Shown: positions 54,534 to 63,472, counted from the stretch's first letter. The stretch: DNA of 64,000 nucleotides from an uncultured Actinomyces sp. (GCA_902373545.1 CABKMZ010000003.1:1-64000), one strand, 5' to 3'. Numbers and translations: made by a program. The notes: generated by a model from the sequence alone, not told the origin.

Positions 54534-55694
54534 TCATTTATCCAGAGTGCACTCCAGCGTGGGCGTGGCGCCGTCGTAAGCGAAGTCGATGCGGCATTCG
54601 TAGGAGGCCGCTTGGGGGAGTTTCTTGCCGGCGTTGGGGTCGGTGGGGCCTGTCCCTACTATGAGGGTGAAGCTCCATACCGTCGAGAACGCCGGTGACA
54701 TTGATGGGCCTGTCCCTACTTTGCGGGCGAAGCGCTTATTCTCCAGTGGACCAATGAAGGGTGGATCGTTTACCAGGTCCAGTGGTTCAGTGGAGAATGC
54801 GAGGGCTCCGCAGGTGCGTTGTCGCGCGGGGTCTGGCGTGCCGGTGCGGCAAGATGCCGCGAAGGCTTCACTTTCGGTTTGGATCCATTGGGTGAGCTTC
54901 TCGCTCGGCTCGATCGTGAAAGCTCGCGTCGCGAAGTTCGTGCGGATTTCCCCTGCACCATCGGCCAGGGGGTGCTCGTAGTTGATCGTCCAGTAGTCGG
55001 GGTTCTTGGGGGTGGCTTCCATGCGGTAGCTGCCGGGAAAAAGGTAGTACCAACCCTGGGGGTTACTGACCATCACGTCGCCGACGCGAATGCTGCGTAG
55101 GCCGTCCGTGTCGATCAACGTGGTCATCGAATCATACGAAGAGGCGTCGATCTTCCACATGCCGAGCTGACCGTTCCTCCTCGTGGTCTCATCGAAATGC
55201 ATGTTGAAGTGGTGGGCGTCACTTCTGCTGGCGTTGAAGAGAACCGTGCCCTCGATCTCCGACGGGTTGTTGGGGGCTGTGTGCCCCTCGAAGGAGACTT
55301 TCGAGGGGGCGTGCGCGTGTGCGGCATCCGTTAGGAAGTCGCGCGAGTCTTCGCCGTCGAAGAGGGGCGCTTGTTCTGGAAAGTATCTCTGGGCCTCGTC
55401 GTATTTCCCGTCTTTGACGAGGTCCATGTAGCGGTTCCACGCATCCAAGGCGGTCAGGTCGGACAGGTACACGTAGTTCGACCAGTATCCCCCTCCTGCG
55501 ATGACGGCCACGAGGCCCACGCACGAGGCCGTGGCGATCCAGCGCTTGCGCCGCGTATTGGTGGCCGGTCGCTGCCTCGATTGGCCACCCACTGGTAGGT
55601 TCTGTGGTGCTGAACTCCAATTGCCTGATGTGGAAACTCTGAAAGGGGTAGTAAGGTTTATGGAAATGGGAGTATTGGTGGCTCGTCGTGTCAC
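54534..55694 (-). CDS. N-terminally anchored extracytoplasmic protein, family A copy 1
   Basis: A 386-residue protein of unrecognised family. A basic N-terminus leads to RRKRWIATASCVGLVA and one membrane segment (about residues 50-70), then GYWSNYVYLSD and an extracytoplasmic domain with five Cys in its C-terminal half. The same RRKRWIATASCVGLVA...GYWSNYVY block occurs in the gene at 58628. A 60-bp imperfect direct repeat in the gene (54645 and 54705) duplicates VGTGP and adds about 20 residues not seen in the paralog. The GTG start at 55694 lacks a good ribosome site, so the start is uncertain. Confidence 0.65.
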   Translation of the reverse strand: MTRRATNTPISINLTTPFRVSTSGNWSSAPQNLPVGGQSRQRPATNTRRKRWIATASCVGLVAVIAGGGYWSNYVYLSDLTALDAWNRYMDLVKDGKYDEAQRYFPEQAPLFDGEDSRDFLTDAAHAHAPSKVSFEGHTAPNNPSEIEGTVLFNASRSDAHHFNMHFDETTRRNGQLGMWKIDASSYDSMTTLIDTDGLRSIRVGDVMVSNPQGWYYLFPGSYRMEATPKNPDYWTINYEHPLADGAGEIRTNFATRAFTIEPSEKLTQWIQTESEAFAASCRTGTPDPARQRTCGALAFSTEPLDLVNDPPFIGPLENKRFARKVGTGPSMSPAFSTVWSFTLIVGTGPTDPNAGKKLPQAASYECRIDFAYDGATPTLECTLDK

Positions 55695-55747
55695 AATTTG
55701 TGCCTATTATGCGGTATTCGAAATAAAAAACATGATATCTGTTTGCC

Positions 55748-57142
55748 CTAATGGCGTGGTGGGAAATTTGGAGAAGTCGTGGTGTACTTTTCGAGTGATG
55801 TGCGAATCTTATAGATGCTGTTGGTTGAATCTGTTTCTGTTGCCTTCATATCTTGCTCAAAGTCGCCTAGCCCGCGAGCGATCCCGTCGCAGGATTCTGC
55901 AAGTCGCTCGATGCAGTCTTGGATGAGATAGATTGTGTCGCGAAGCCCTGACCATGCGCCTAAACCGCCAAAGCCGATCGAACTAGAGCGGGCGAAAGCG
56001 GTAGAATAGTGAATAGAATAAGCTTTTGTCTTCACGTCGCGTAGTGTGAGAGCGGTCTGGGGTAGATGGTCTGTGTAAACGCGTTTGAGTTGTGGCCAAT
56101 CGAAATTAATTGGATTGGAATATGGGATTACTCGGTGATCCTGCTGGTCGATACGTAGTTGTCCTTGTTCTTCGCAAAGACTTAATTGCAATGAAATCGT
56201 TTTGAAACGATCGTTAATTTTCCTCTCTGCTGCCGTAAGGTTCTCGTTAATCTTCTTGAGTCCCTTGCCGAGTTTTGAGATGATAGCTGATGGGGTGATA
56301 ATTGCGTAATAGCTTAGCCAGTCTATTTCCTCGTCTACCGTGAGCCAGCCGCTCACCATGTCGATCGAATTGCTGATTTCTTCAAGGTCGCCTTGCATGA
56401 TCTTCTCGATCTTCGCGTCAATTTTGAGTGCGGTGGATGCAATTTTCATCGCAGCGACAATTCGATACTTTGTGTAGTCGTTGCAGGCTTCAGTAGCTAC
56501 TGTGATAGCATCTCGTATCTCGCGTCGCGCCGTGAGGATGGCGTGTCTGTTGGTTGAGATCAGTGAAGTGAGTGCAAATGTGGCCTCTTGGAGAATTGAG
56601 AGTGCTGGCTGTATTTTGCCAACCATGTCGATTGAGACGCGGTCGAGGGTGCTTGAGTGTTGGTCTTTTAGTGTGCTTTTTGTTGCTTCGATCCATCCGG
56701 CGACTGTTTCGAAGTTGTCTTCCTCGCGGGGACTCAGCGCCCGCGCCCATGAATCGCATTTCGAGCATGTATCGTGCATTGAGCTTCCTGATGGGAGATC
56801 GCGATAGCGTTTGACTGTTTGGTCGACTTCTGCGCGAAGGGCGTTAAATGTCTCGATATAGTCACCTCCCATGCATTCGGGTTCTAGTTTTACGCCTCCG
56901 CCTTCGCCGGTCGCCGATGGGCGTGAAACATCAGAAATTTTCGCGCTGTGGGGGCCGCAGTTGAAATCGAGGAAGATGTATCGATCGCCGACTGCGGAAT
57001 ATTTCAAGGCGGTCATATAGGCGTCGCAGTAGGCGCGATTGAGTTTCTGGACAAGCTTGTCGAACTCGACGGTGTGGTCTTTAGTGCTTTCATCTGCGTC
57101 GCGTGAGTCGTCGTAGGGGAGAAACGGGTTGTAGGCGCTCAT
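55748..57142 (-). CDS. Helical protein of unknown function with AT-richer DNA
   Basis: A 464-residue protein, mostly helical, without signal peptide or clear membrane segment. Its DNA is clearly more AT-rich than all neighbours, with many A/T third positions. Near the C-terminus GAWSGL at about residue 397 is followed by a long amphipathic helix, resembling the WXG turn of type VII proteins. A short CSKC motif occurs near residue 130. AAGGAG precedes ATG 57142. The composition suggests recent transfer. I do not recognise a family; a type VII substrate or toxin-type role is possible but unsupported. Confidence 0.6.
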   Translation of the reverse strand: MSAYNPFLPYDDSRDADESTKDHTVEFDKLVQKLNRAYCDAYMTALKYSAVGDRYIFLDFNCGPHSAKISDVSRPSATGEGGGVKLEPECMGGDYIETFNALRAEVDQTVKRYRDLPSGSSMHDTCSKCDSWARALSPREEDNFETVAGWIEATKSTLKDQHSSTLDRVSIDMVGKIQPALSILQEATFALTSLISTNRHAILTARREIRDAITVATEACNDYTKYRIVAAMKIASTALKIDAKIEKIMQGDLEEISNSIDMVSGWLTVDEEIDWLSYYAIITPSAIISKLGKGLKKINENLTAAERKINDRFKTISLQLSLCEEQGQLRIDQQDHRVIPYSNPINFDWPQLKRVYTDHLPQTALTLRDVKTKAYSIHYSTAFARSSSIGFGGLGAWSGLRDTIYLIQDCIERLAESCDGIARGLGDFEQDMKATETDSTNSIYKIRTSLEKYTTTSPNFPPRH

Positions 57143-57340
57143 GAATGCTCCTTTGAATCTAGTGTTTTCAAAAATCTAGCATATGTTCAAATGATCGGTC
57201 AAGGGTGCTTTGGCTGTCGGAAGGTGCCGAGGGAGTGGTGTAGGTGTTCAGCTGTGGTGTGCAGGCTGAGAACTTGGGGAGATCGTTCCTCTGCAGGCTC
57301 TTTGGCCGCGCGGTCTCCGTTGCGATGTAGGAGGGGGCGG

Positions 57341-57346
57341 TAGGAT
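57341..57346 (+). promoter_or_regulatory. Possible -10 box TAGGAT of family B copy 1
   Basis: TAGGAT lies 43 nt before the start at 57389, with TTGCGA 15 bp upstream. The same GGTAGGAT context is found before copy 2. Confidence 0.4.
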
Positions 57347-57388
57347 AGTATCCGGTCAGGTTTTTCGCTCCTACGTGAGAGAGGCGTT

Positions 57389-58552
57389 ATGACGGCGAAG
57401 AAGCTTTATCACCGCCTGTACGCGCGTGTGGTGCGTGTGCGGCTGCGTTGGTCTGTGTCGCCGCCGGTGTTTTTTGCGCGAAAGCGCTACTGGTTGACGA
57501 GCGTTGCGGTCCTCGTCCTCATTGTTGGGGCGGTCGCCTCCGTGTTGGCGTGGCGCTCGCACGTTGAGCGGGTTGAGCGGGAGCTGGATGCTCAGGCGCT
57601 GGCCGGTGCGACCAGCGTGGTGAATGCCTACTGCGATGCGATCCTAAAGGGAAACGTTGATGAGGCGGCGGCGTTGGATGGCCTCGCCGATTCGACGGAC
57701 CCGGAGTGGATGCTCACCGATGCGGGTGCTGATTTGAGGGGTGCAGCTCGAAGGGTCTATCAGGTCAGCCTCTCTGAGGGGACGCTCTCGCCCGACAGGC
57801 TCACAGCGACCTTTAATGTTACGAGTACCCCTTTCGTCAGGACGGTAGCGCCTGAGCATATCGAGATGGTGGCGCGCCGTGAGAGCCTGGATGCGCCGTG
57901 GATGATCGCTACGAGCATGGCGCAGACTGTGACGGTCGAGTTGCCCGCCGCCACGACCGAGGTTCTCTTCAACGGCGCTACCATCGCTTCCTTTAACCCC
58001 GTGGCGGAGTGGCCGGTCAAAGGACGGGTCCTCACGTTGACCCTCTACCCGGGGATGTATGAGATCGGCGCGCGCTCATTCAGTAGCGAAGCGCGCCTGA
58101 GCTCGTTGCCTGGCAAGCTTCAGCAGCTCTATCGATATGACGATGACCGCGCAGTCCGGTCTCAGTTCGACGTTGAGCTGTCGAGTACCGGTGCCGTGAT
58201 GGTAACTCCCTTCACCTTCGACGCTACTGTCTTGGAAAACGAAACAGAGATCGAGCTCGTGAAGATTGTCATGGAGTGTATCGACACGCAGGGAAGCGTA
58301 TCCGATCTGTGTCCCGACATGACCAAGAACGCCCCACCGAGAGTCAAGCAGAGGGACCTTCGTCGGGAAATCGAGTACTACGACATCTCCGTCACCATCA
58401 ACTCTCCGACGACCTTCACGATTAAGAGGCTGCACTTCCCGGACCCGGCGCCCGGCACCGCCGAGTCATACACGGGCAGCGGCACTATGTCCTACGACGA
58501 GAACGGTGACGAAACGATCACCGCGATCACCCTCACCCCGAGCGACACCTGA
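57389..58552 (+). CDS. N-terminally anchored extracytoplasmic protein, family B copy 1
   Basis: A 387-residue protein. A basic N-terminus with an aromatic motif (RLRWSVSPPVFFARKRYW) precedes one membrane segment (about residues 37-56). An NTF2-like helical stretch (SVVNAYCDAILKGNVDEAAAL) and a beta-rich extracytoplasmic region follow, with two Cys around MECIDTQGSVSDLC. The plan recalls membrane-anchored TcaA/DUF4878-like proteins, but I cannot name the family. About 750 bp from just after the start are almost identical to the gene at 59813, while the last third has diverged. GAGAGAGG precedes the ATG. It is convergent with family A copy 2. Confidence 0.7.
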   Translation: MTAKKLYHRLYARVVRVRLRWSVSPPVFFARKRYWLTSVAVLVLIVGAVASVLAWRSHVERVERELDAQALAGATSVVNAYCDAILKGNVDEAAALDGLADSTDPEWMLTDAGADLRGAARRVYQVSLSEGTLSPDRLTATFNVTSTPFVRTVAPEHIEMVARRESLDAPWMIATSMAQTVTVELPAATTEVLFNGATIASFNPVAEWPVKGRVLTLTLYPGMYEIGARSFSSEARLSSLPGKLQQLYRYDDDRAVRSQFDVELSSTGAVMVTPFTFDATVLENETEIELVKIVMECIDTQGSVSDLCPDMTKNAPPRVKQRDLRREIEYYDISVTINSPTTFTIKRLHFPDPAPGTAESYTGSGTMSYDENGDETITAITLTPSDT

Positions 58553-58627
58553 CTCTCCCGCAGATGCCCACTAGCCCACGGTCGGCGCGGCTAGACCCCG
58601 GTCGGCGCGGCGCCGGGGCCGTCAGAA

Positions 58628-59653
58628 CTATCGGCGTCGTTTACCCACCGTGCATGAGGCGTCGGGTGAGTCTGAGGCATCAGGGAAGCTGATGTCACAG
58701 GTAACGTAAACAGTCGAGATGTGGTAGCCCTCTTTGAGGATGGTCTCGCCCATGTCGACGTAGAACCCGAACCAAGTCGGATGCACTTCGAAGCTGATGA
58801 GGTCAACAGGTGGGAGGGCGGGGGCATCAGAGCGCAGTGCCAGGACACCGCATTTCTGCACATCAGCAGGATAGAGGAAAGGCATGGAAGGGCTGAAACT
58901 GGTCCGGCAGTCCATCATGAAAGCCTGGGCTGCCCCGTTGGCCCAATCCTTCAGCTCGTCGCTGGCGACCACCTCGAACGAGGGCGGACCGGCCGTGCGT
59001 AGTTCCCCCACGTTGTCGCCGAGCGGGTAGGTAAAGTCCACTTTCCAGTAGGGTTCGTGATCCGCATGCGCCGCCATGCGATACCGTCCCGCAAAGAGGA
59101 GATGCCGCGCGTCGGGGTCAGAGACGGCCACGTCACCTACGCGCACGTCGCGCATGCCGGAGAAAGAAACGCTTCGAGTCACCCCTCCAAAGTCTGCTTG
59201 CCACATGCCAAGGGAGCCGTTTCTTCTCTCGGTACTCGTCAATGAGAAGGAAAGAGTATCGGGCTCCGAGGAATCGTCGTAGACGAAGGTGGTGTCAAAC
59301 CATTCAGAACTTGTGCTTGAGGCCTGCGTGCTGACGTCACTGACCTGCGGAGCGCCGACGTGGGCGCGATCCGTCAGTAGATCGGTGGAAAACCCGTCCG
59401 TGTGGAACGGGTTGCTCCCGTCCGTGAGTGAAAAAGCCTCCTCGTACTTGCCGTCCGCGATAAGCGAGGCGAAGCGAGCAGCAGCATCCTCCGCGCTCAC
59501 GTCAGACATGTACACGTAGTTCGACCAGTAGCCCACCCCGGACGCGGCGGCCACGAGGCCCACGCACGAGGCCGTGGCGATCCAGCGCTTGCGCCGCGAG
59601 GTGGGGGTGGGCGAGGGGTCTTGCGGTGTGCTCGTCGGTGAGGGCTGGGGCAT
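58628..59653 (-). CDS. N-terminally anchored extracytoplasmic protein, family A copy 2
   Basis: A 341-residue paralog of the protein at 54534. A Pro/Ser/Thr-rich N-terminus of about 20 residues leads to RRKRWIATASCVGLVA, a membrane segment (about residues 22-43), GYWSNYVYMSD, a helical segment (AARFASLIADGKYEEAF) and a beta-rich extracytoplasmic domain with four Cys in its last third. AAGGAA precedes the ATG. Outside the anchor region it resembles copy 1 only loosely. It lies between and opposes the family B genes, suggesting A and B proteins work as pairs. Confidence 0.68.
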   Translation of the reverse strand: MPQPSPTSTPQDPSPTPTSRRKRWIATASCVGLVAAASGVGYWSNYVYMSDVSAEDAAARFASLIADGKYEEAFSLTDGSNPFHTDGFSTDLLTDRAHVGAPQVSDVSTQASSTSSEWFDTTFVYDDSSEPDTLSFSLTSTERRNGSLGMWQADFGGVTRSVSFSGMRDVRVGDVAVSDPDARHLLFAGRYRMAAHADHEPYWKVDFTYPLGDNVGELRTAGPPSFEVVASDELKDWANGAAQAFMMDCRTSFSPSMPFLYPADVQKCGVLALRSDAPALPPVDLISFEVHPTWFGFYVDMGETILKEGYHISTVYVTCDISFPDASDSPDASCTVGKRRR

Positions 59654-59781
59654 GGGGGTTCCTTACGTAGGTGTATAGGAAAGCTACCAAAGGGGAGGGG
59701 CGCGGAACAAGTGGCTGTCGGCGCTCGCAAGGTCTGACTGGCGAGGTGACAGTGGGGGTTTGTCGAGTGCGTGTTGGCCGG

Positions 59782-59787
59782 TAGGAT
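59782..59787 (+). promoter_or_regulatory. Possible -10 box TAGGAT of family B copy 2
   Basis: TAGGAT with TTGTCG 16 bp upstream (59760-59765), in a context matching that before copy 1. Confidence 0.45.
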
Positions 59788-59812
59788 GGCACGTGGTTAG
59801 GTTTTCCTCGCA

Positions 59813-60988
59813 TTGGAGAGAGGTATCGTGAACGGGCGGACTCTGTATCACCGTCTTTATGCTCGCTGGGTGCGGGCTCGGCTGCGTTGGTCTGTGTCGC
59901 CGCCGGTATTTTTTGCGCGAAAGCGCTACTGGTTGACGAGCGTCGCGGTCCTCGTCCTCATTGTTGGGGCGGTCGCCTCCGTGTTGGCGTGGCGCTCGCA
60001 CGTTGAGCGGGTTGAGCGGGAGCTGGATGCTCAGGCGCTGGCCGGTGCGACCAGCGTGGTGAATGCCTACTGCGATGCGATCCTAAAGGGAAACGTTGAT
60101 GAGGCGGCGGCGTTGGATGGCCTCGCCGATTCGACGGACCCGGAGTGGATGCTCACCGATGCGGGTGCTGATTTGAGGGGTGCAGCTCGAAGGGTCTATC
60201 AGGTCAGCCTCTCTGAGGGGACGCTCTCGCCCGACAGGCTCACAGCGACCTTTAATGTTACGAGTACCCCTTTCGTCAGGACGGTAGCGCCTGAGCATAT
60301 CGAGATGGTGGCGCGCCGTGAGAGCCTGGATGCGCCGTGGATGATCGCTACGAGCATGGCGCAGACTGTGACGGTCGAGTTGCCCGCCGCCACGACCGAG
60401 GTTCTCTTCAACGGCGCTACCATCGCTTCCTTTAACCCCGTGGCGGAGTGGCCGGTCAAAGGACGGGTCCTCACGTTGACCCTCTACCCGGGGATGTATG
60501 AGATCGGCGCGCGCTCATTCAGTAGCGAAGCGCGCCTGAGCTCGTTGCCTGGCAAGCTTCAGCAGCTCTATCGAGATGACGAGTATCGCGCAGTCCGGTC
60601 TCAGTTCGACGTTGAGCTGTCGAGTACCGGCGCAACGACGGTGAGGCCCTTCACTTTCGATGCTATTGTCTTGGAAAAGCAAATAGAGTACGAGCTCGCG
60701 GAGATCATCGCGCAGTGTATCGACACGCAGGGAAGCGTATCCGATCTGTGCCCCGACGCGACCAAGAACGCTCCACCGAGAGTCAAGCAGGTTGACCTCA
60801 GTCACGAAGTCAGGTACTACGACATTCGAGTGACCATTGACTCTCCGACGACCTTCACGATTGAGAGGCTGTATGTCCCGAACCCAGCGCCCGACATGGC
60901 CGAGTCATACACGGGCACTGTCACCGTCACCTATGACGATGAGAGGCACCAGACGATTACGGGCATCACGCTCACTGCCCGCGAATAG
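59813..60988 (+). CDS. N-terminally anchored extracytoplasmic protein, family B copy 2
   Basis: A 391-residue near copy of the protein at 57389. From RLRWSVSPPVFFARKRYW to LPGKLQQLYR the two are almost the same in protein and DNA (offset 2439 bp). After that the C-terminal third differs at many positions, although the Cys pair (QCIDTQGSVSDLC) and general layout remain. The track start at 59813 is ATG-like in context, but GTG 59828 (VNGRTLYHRLYAR) follows GAGAGAGG and aligns with copy 1, so it is the more likely start. A terminator follows. Confidence 0.7.
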   Translation: MERGIVNGRTLYHRLYARWVRARLRWSVSPPVFFARKRYWLTSVAVLVLIVGAVASVLAWRSHVERVERELDAQALAGATSVVNAYCDAILKGNVDEAAALDGLADSTDPEWMLTDAGADLRGAARRVYQVSLSEGTLSPDRLTATFNVTSTPFVRTVAPEHIEMVARRESLDAPWMIATSMAQTVTVELPAATTEVLFNGATIASFNPVAEWPVKGRVLTLTLYPGMYEIGARSFSSEARLSSLPGKLQQLYRDDEYRAVRSQFDVELSSTGATTVRPFTFDAIVLEKQIEYELAEIIAQCIDTQGSVSDLCPDATKNAPPRVKQVDLSHEVRYYDIRVTIDSPTTFTIERLYVPNPAPDMAESYTGTVTVTYDDERHQTITGITLTARE

Positions 60989-60999
60989 GGGGAACATCG

Positions 61000-61039
61000 A
61001 GGAGGCCTCGGGGTCGCGTCCGCGATCCCGAGGCCTCCT
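61000..61039. terminator. Bidirectional terminator between family B copy 2 and menB
   Basis: A 19-bp stem with one G-T pair (61000-61018 with 61021-61039). It lies between the convergent genes and may serve both. Confidence 0.85.
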
Positions 61040-61065
61040 GGCACAGTCGCCCGGCGGGCGAGGCC

Positions 61066-62046
61066 TCAGTAGTAGTAGGGGTAGTCCTCCCAGCGGGGCG
61101 CGCGGTGCTCGAGGAAGGCATCGCGGCCTTCCTGCGCCTCGGCCGTCATGTACGCCATGCGCGTGGCCTCGCCGGCGAACACCTGCTGGCCCGCCAGCCC
61201 GTCGTCGGCCAGGTTGAAGGCGAACTTGAGCATGCGGATGGCCTGCGGGGACTTCGTCGCGATGGTCGCGGCCCACTCCAGGGCGGTCTCCTCGAGCTGG
61301 GCGTGGGGGACGGCGCGGTTGATGACGCCCCATCGCTCGGCAGTTTCGGCGTCGTAGCGCTCGGCGAGGAAGAAGATCTCGCGCGCACGCTTGTCGCCCG
61401 CCTGGCGGGCCAGCAGCGCCGACCCGTAGCCGGCGTCAAAAGACCCGACGTTTGCGTCCGTCTGCATGAACGCCGCGTGCTCGATGGAGGCCACCGACAG
61501 GTCCGCCACGACGTTGAGGGAGTGACCGCCGCCCGCCGCCCAGCCGGGAACGGCCGCGATGACGACCTTGGGCATCGTGCGGATGAGTCGCTGGACCTCC
61601 AGGATGTGCAGGCGCCCGGCGCGCGCCGGGTCGATCTGCTCGCGCCGCTGCGCGGTGGCCGCCTCCGGGTCCGCCCCCTCGACCTCGTAGCGGTACCCGT
61701 CACGGCCTCGGACCCTCTGGTCCCCGCCCGAACAGAACGAGTAGCCGCCGTCGCGCGCCGACGGGCCGTTGCCCGTCAGGATGACGGCCGCGACCGACGA
61801 GGTCTGGCGCGCGTGGTCGAGCGCCCGGTACAGCTCGTCGACCGTGCCCGGACGGAAGGCGTTACGAATGTCGGGGCGATCAAAGGCAATGCGCACGACC
61901 GGCATGTCCGCGCCCTCGGGGCGACCGTCGGCCGCGGGGCCGCGCGAAATCCCGCGGTGGTAGGTGATGTCAGCGAAGTCGAATCCCTCGACCTCACGCC
62001 AGCGGGTCGGGTCGAAGGTGTCGGAGACAAAAGGAAGAGCACTCAT
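61066..62046 (-). CDS. menB: 1,4-dihydroxy-2-naphthoyl-CoA synthase
   Basis: A 326-residue crotonase-fold enzyme that cyclises o-succinylbenzoyl-CoA. Family marks include FCSGGDQRVRG (bicarbonate/oxyanion loop), PGWAAGGGHSLNVVADL, DANVGSFDAGYGSALLAR and the C-terminal WEDYPYYY. The N-terminus is longer than in many homologs, with an insert at PVVRIAFDRPD. The open frame reaches 62142, but ATG 62046 (MSALPFVSDTFDP) lies 7 nt after TAGAAT and gives the normal start. It is separated from menC by about 370 bp and is transcribed away from it. Confidence 0.95.
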   Translation of the reverse strand: MSALPFVSDTFDPTRWREVEGFDFADITYHRGISRGPAADGRPEGADMPVVRIAFDRPDIRNAFRPGTVDELYRALDHARQTSSVAAVILTGNGPSARDGGYSFCSGGDQRVRGRDGYRYEVEGADPEAATAQRREQIDPARAGRLHILEVQRLIRTMPKVVIAAVPGWAAGGGHSLNVVADLSVASIEHAAFMQTDANVGSFDAGYGSALLARQAGDKRAREIFFLAERYDAETAERWGVINRAVPHAQLEETALEWAATIATKSPQAIRMLKFAFNLADDGLAGQQVFAGEATRMAYMTAEAQEGRDAFLEHRAPRWEDYPYYY

Positions 62047-62053
62047 GCCTCGG

Positions 62054-62059
62054 ATTCTA
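62054..62059 (-). promoter_or_regulatory. -10 box TAGAAT of menB (minus strand), probably leaderless
   Basis: TAGAAT ends 7 nt before the menB ATG, with no ribosome site in the gap CCGAGGC beyond a weak GAGG. Confidence 0.6.
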
Positions 62060-62358
62060 ATGGACGAGGCCGGGGCGGGCTTCCGGCACCGGGCCGGGTC
62101 TCGCAGTCGGCTGGGGAAGGGGGCGGAGGGCCGCGTGTCCAACCGGGGAGGTCCCCTGCGCGGCTGCGCGTCGCACCTGGTGGCAAGCTAACCGCACGGA
62201 ATGACCGAAAGGCGAGAGGGTGTCTAGATGGTGATAACTAGTCACTTTTCCTGTGAGGTGTGAGATGTCTTTATTTGCCAGGTGTTTGGTAGGTGCTGAG
62301 AGTCTGTCACTTATTTATAGTTAGCGCAAAATGTCTTACAAGTGGTAGCGTGAAGCAG
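62060..62358. other. Divergent menB-menC intergenic region
   Basis: The half near menB is GC-rich. From about 62220 it becomes AT-rich (TTATTTATAG and similar). No gene, repeat or riboswitch-like structure was recognised. The AT-rich part could hold regulator sites for the divergent men genes. Confidence 0.5.
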
Positions 62359-62387
62359 TTGAGCTTGAGGGCAGCATGCGCGACAAT
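62359..62387 (+). promoter_or_regulatory. menC promoter
   Basis: TTGAGC (62359-62364) and GACAAT (62382-62387) are 17 bp apart. A leader of about 20 nt with AAGGAGGGG leads to the ATG at 62414. Confidence 0.55.
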
Positions 62388-62413
62388 ATTACCGATATGT
62401 AAGGAGGGGAGCG

Positions 62414-63472
62414 ATGAACGCTTCGCAGTACGCCACGCTTATGCGTATTCCCATGCGTCAGTTGAGTCGTCAGACGCGCTACGCCCTCGAAGGTGTCGAC
62501 GACATTCTCGTGTACAAGGTAGCGATGACCACACGCTTCCGTGGGGTGACTCGCCGCGAGGGCCTCCTTCTTCACGGCCACGCCGGATGGGGCGAAGCCG
62601 CCCCCTTCTGGAACTATGACGACGCCGAATCCTCGCGCTGGCTGGGCGCCGCCCTCGAGTCCGCGCGCCGCTTCCCGCCCGTGCCCCGGCGCAAGTACGT
62701 GCCCGTCAACGTGACCGTTCCCGTTATCTCCCCCGAAGAGGCCTACGACCGAGTCAAGGCCTCCGGCGGGTGCGCGACCGCGAAAATCAAGGTCGCCGAA
62801 CCCGGCGTGAGCATCTCGCGCGACTGCGCGCGCATCGCCGCCGTCGCCGACGCCCTGCGTGAGACCGTGGGCGGGCAGGCGATGATCCGCCTCGACGCCA
62901 ACGGCGCGTGGGAGGTCGACGAGGCACGCGCCGCCATCCCCGCCATGGCCGAGGCCGCCGGCGTCGTCCCCATCGAATACGTCGAACAGCCCTGCCTGAC
63001 CGTCGACGAACTCGCCGAGGTGCGCCGCAGCGTCGACGTGCCCATCGCCGCCGACGAATCCATCCGCCGCGCCGAAGACCCCCTCGAGGTGGCCCGCAAG
63101 GAAGCCGCCGATGTCGTCATCATCAAGGTCGCGCCCCTCGGAGGCGTGCGCTCCGCCCTGAAGGTCGCCCGCAAGTGCGGCCTCGGCGTCGTCGTCTCCT
63201 CCGCGCTGGAAACGTCCGTGGGCCTGTCCGTCGGCGTCGCCGCTGCCGCCGCCGTGCCCGGCATCCCCCGGGCGGCCGGACTGGCCACGGCCTCGTTGCT
63301 CGTCGCGGACGTCACCACCCCCCTCGTGCCCGAGCGCGGCCGCCTGCCCGTGGGGCGCCTCGAACCCGACCTGGACCTCATCGGGCGCGGCCCGCAGGAC
63401 TCCGACCTCGTGAGCCGCTGGGGAATGCGCCTCGAAGGCATGGCTGAGCACCTGGGGGCGGGATCCCGGTAG
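62414..63472 (+). CDS. menC: o-Succinylbenzoate synthase
   Basis: A 352-residue enolase-superfamily dehydratase of menaquinone synthesis. The barrel motifs are in order: KIKVA with catalytic Lys near 124, DANG with a metal Asp near 160, YVEQP with a metal Glu near 192, AADES with a metal Asp near 216, and IKVAP with the second catalytic Lys near 237. AAGGAGGGG precedes ATG 62414. The N-terminus is about 25 residues longer than the minimal fold. Its TAG stop forms the first three bases of the TAGGCT box in front of menD. Confidence 0.93.
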   Translation: MNASQYATLMRIPMRQLSRQTRYALEGVDDILVYKVAMTTRFRGVTRREGLLLHGHAGWGEAAPFWNYDDAESSRWLGAALESARRFPPVPRRKYVPVNVTVPVISPEEAYDRVKASGGCATAKIKVAEPGVSISRDCARIAAVADALRETVGGQAMIRLDANGAWEVDEARAAIPAMAEAAGVVPIEYVEQPCLTVDELAEVRRSVDVPIAADESIRRAEDPLEVARKEAADVVIIKVAPLGGVRSALKVARKCGLGVVVSSALETSVGLSVGVAAAAAVPGIPRAAGLATASLLVADVTTPLVPERGRLPVGRLEPDLDLIGRGPQDSDLVSRWGMRLEGMAEHLGAGSR

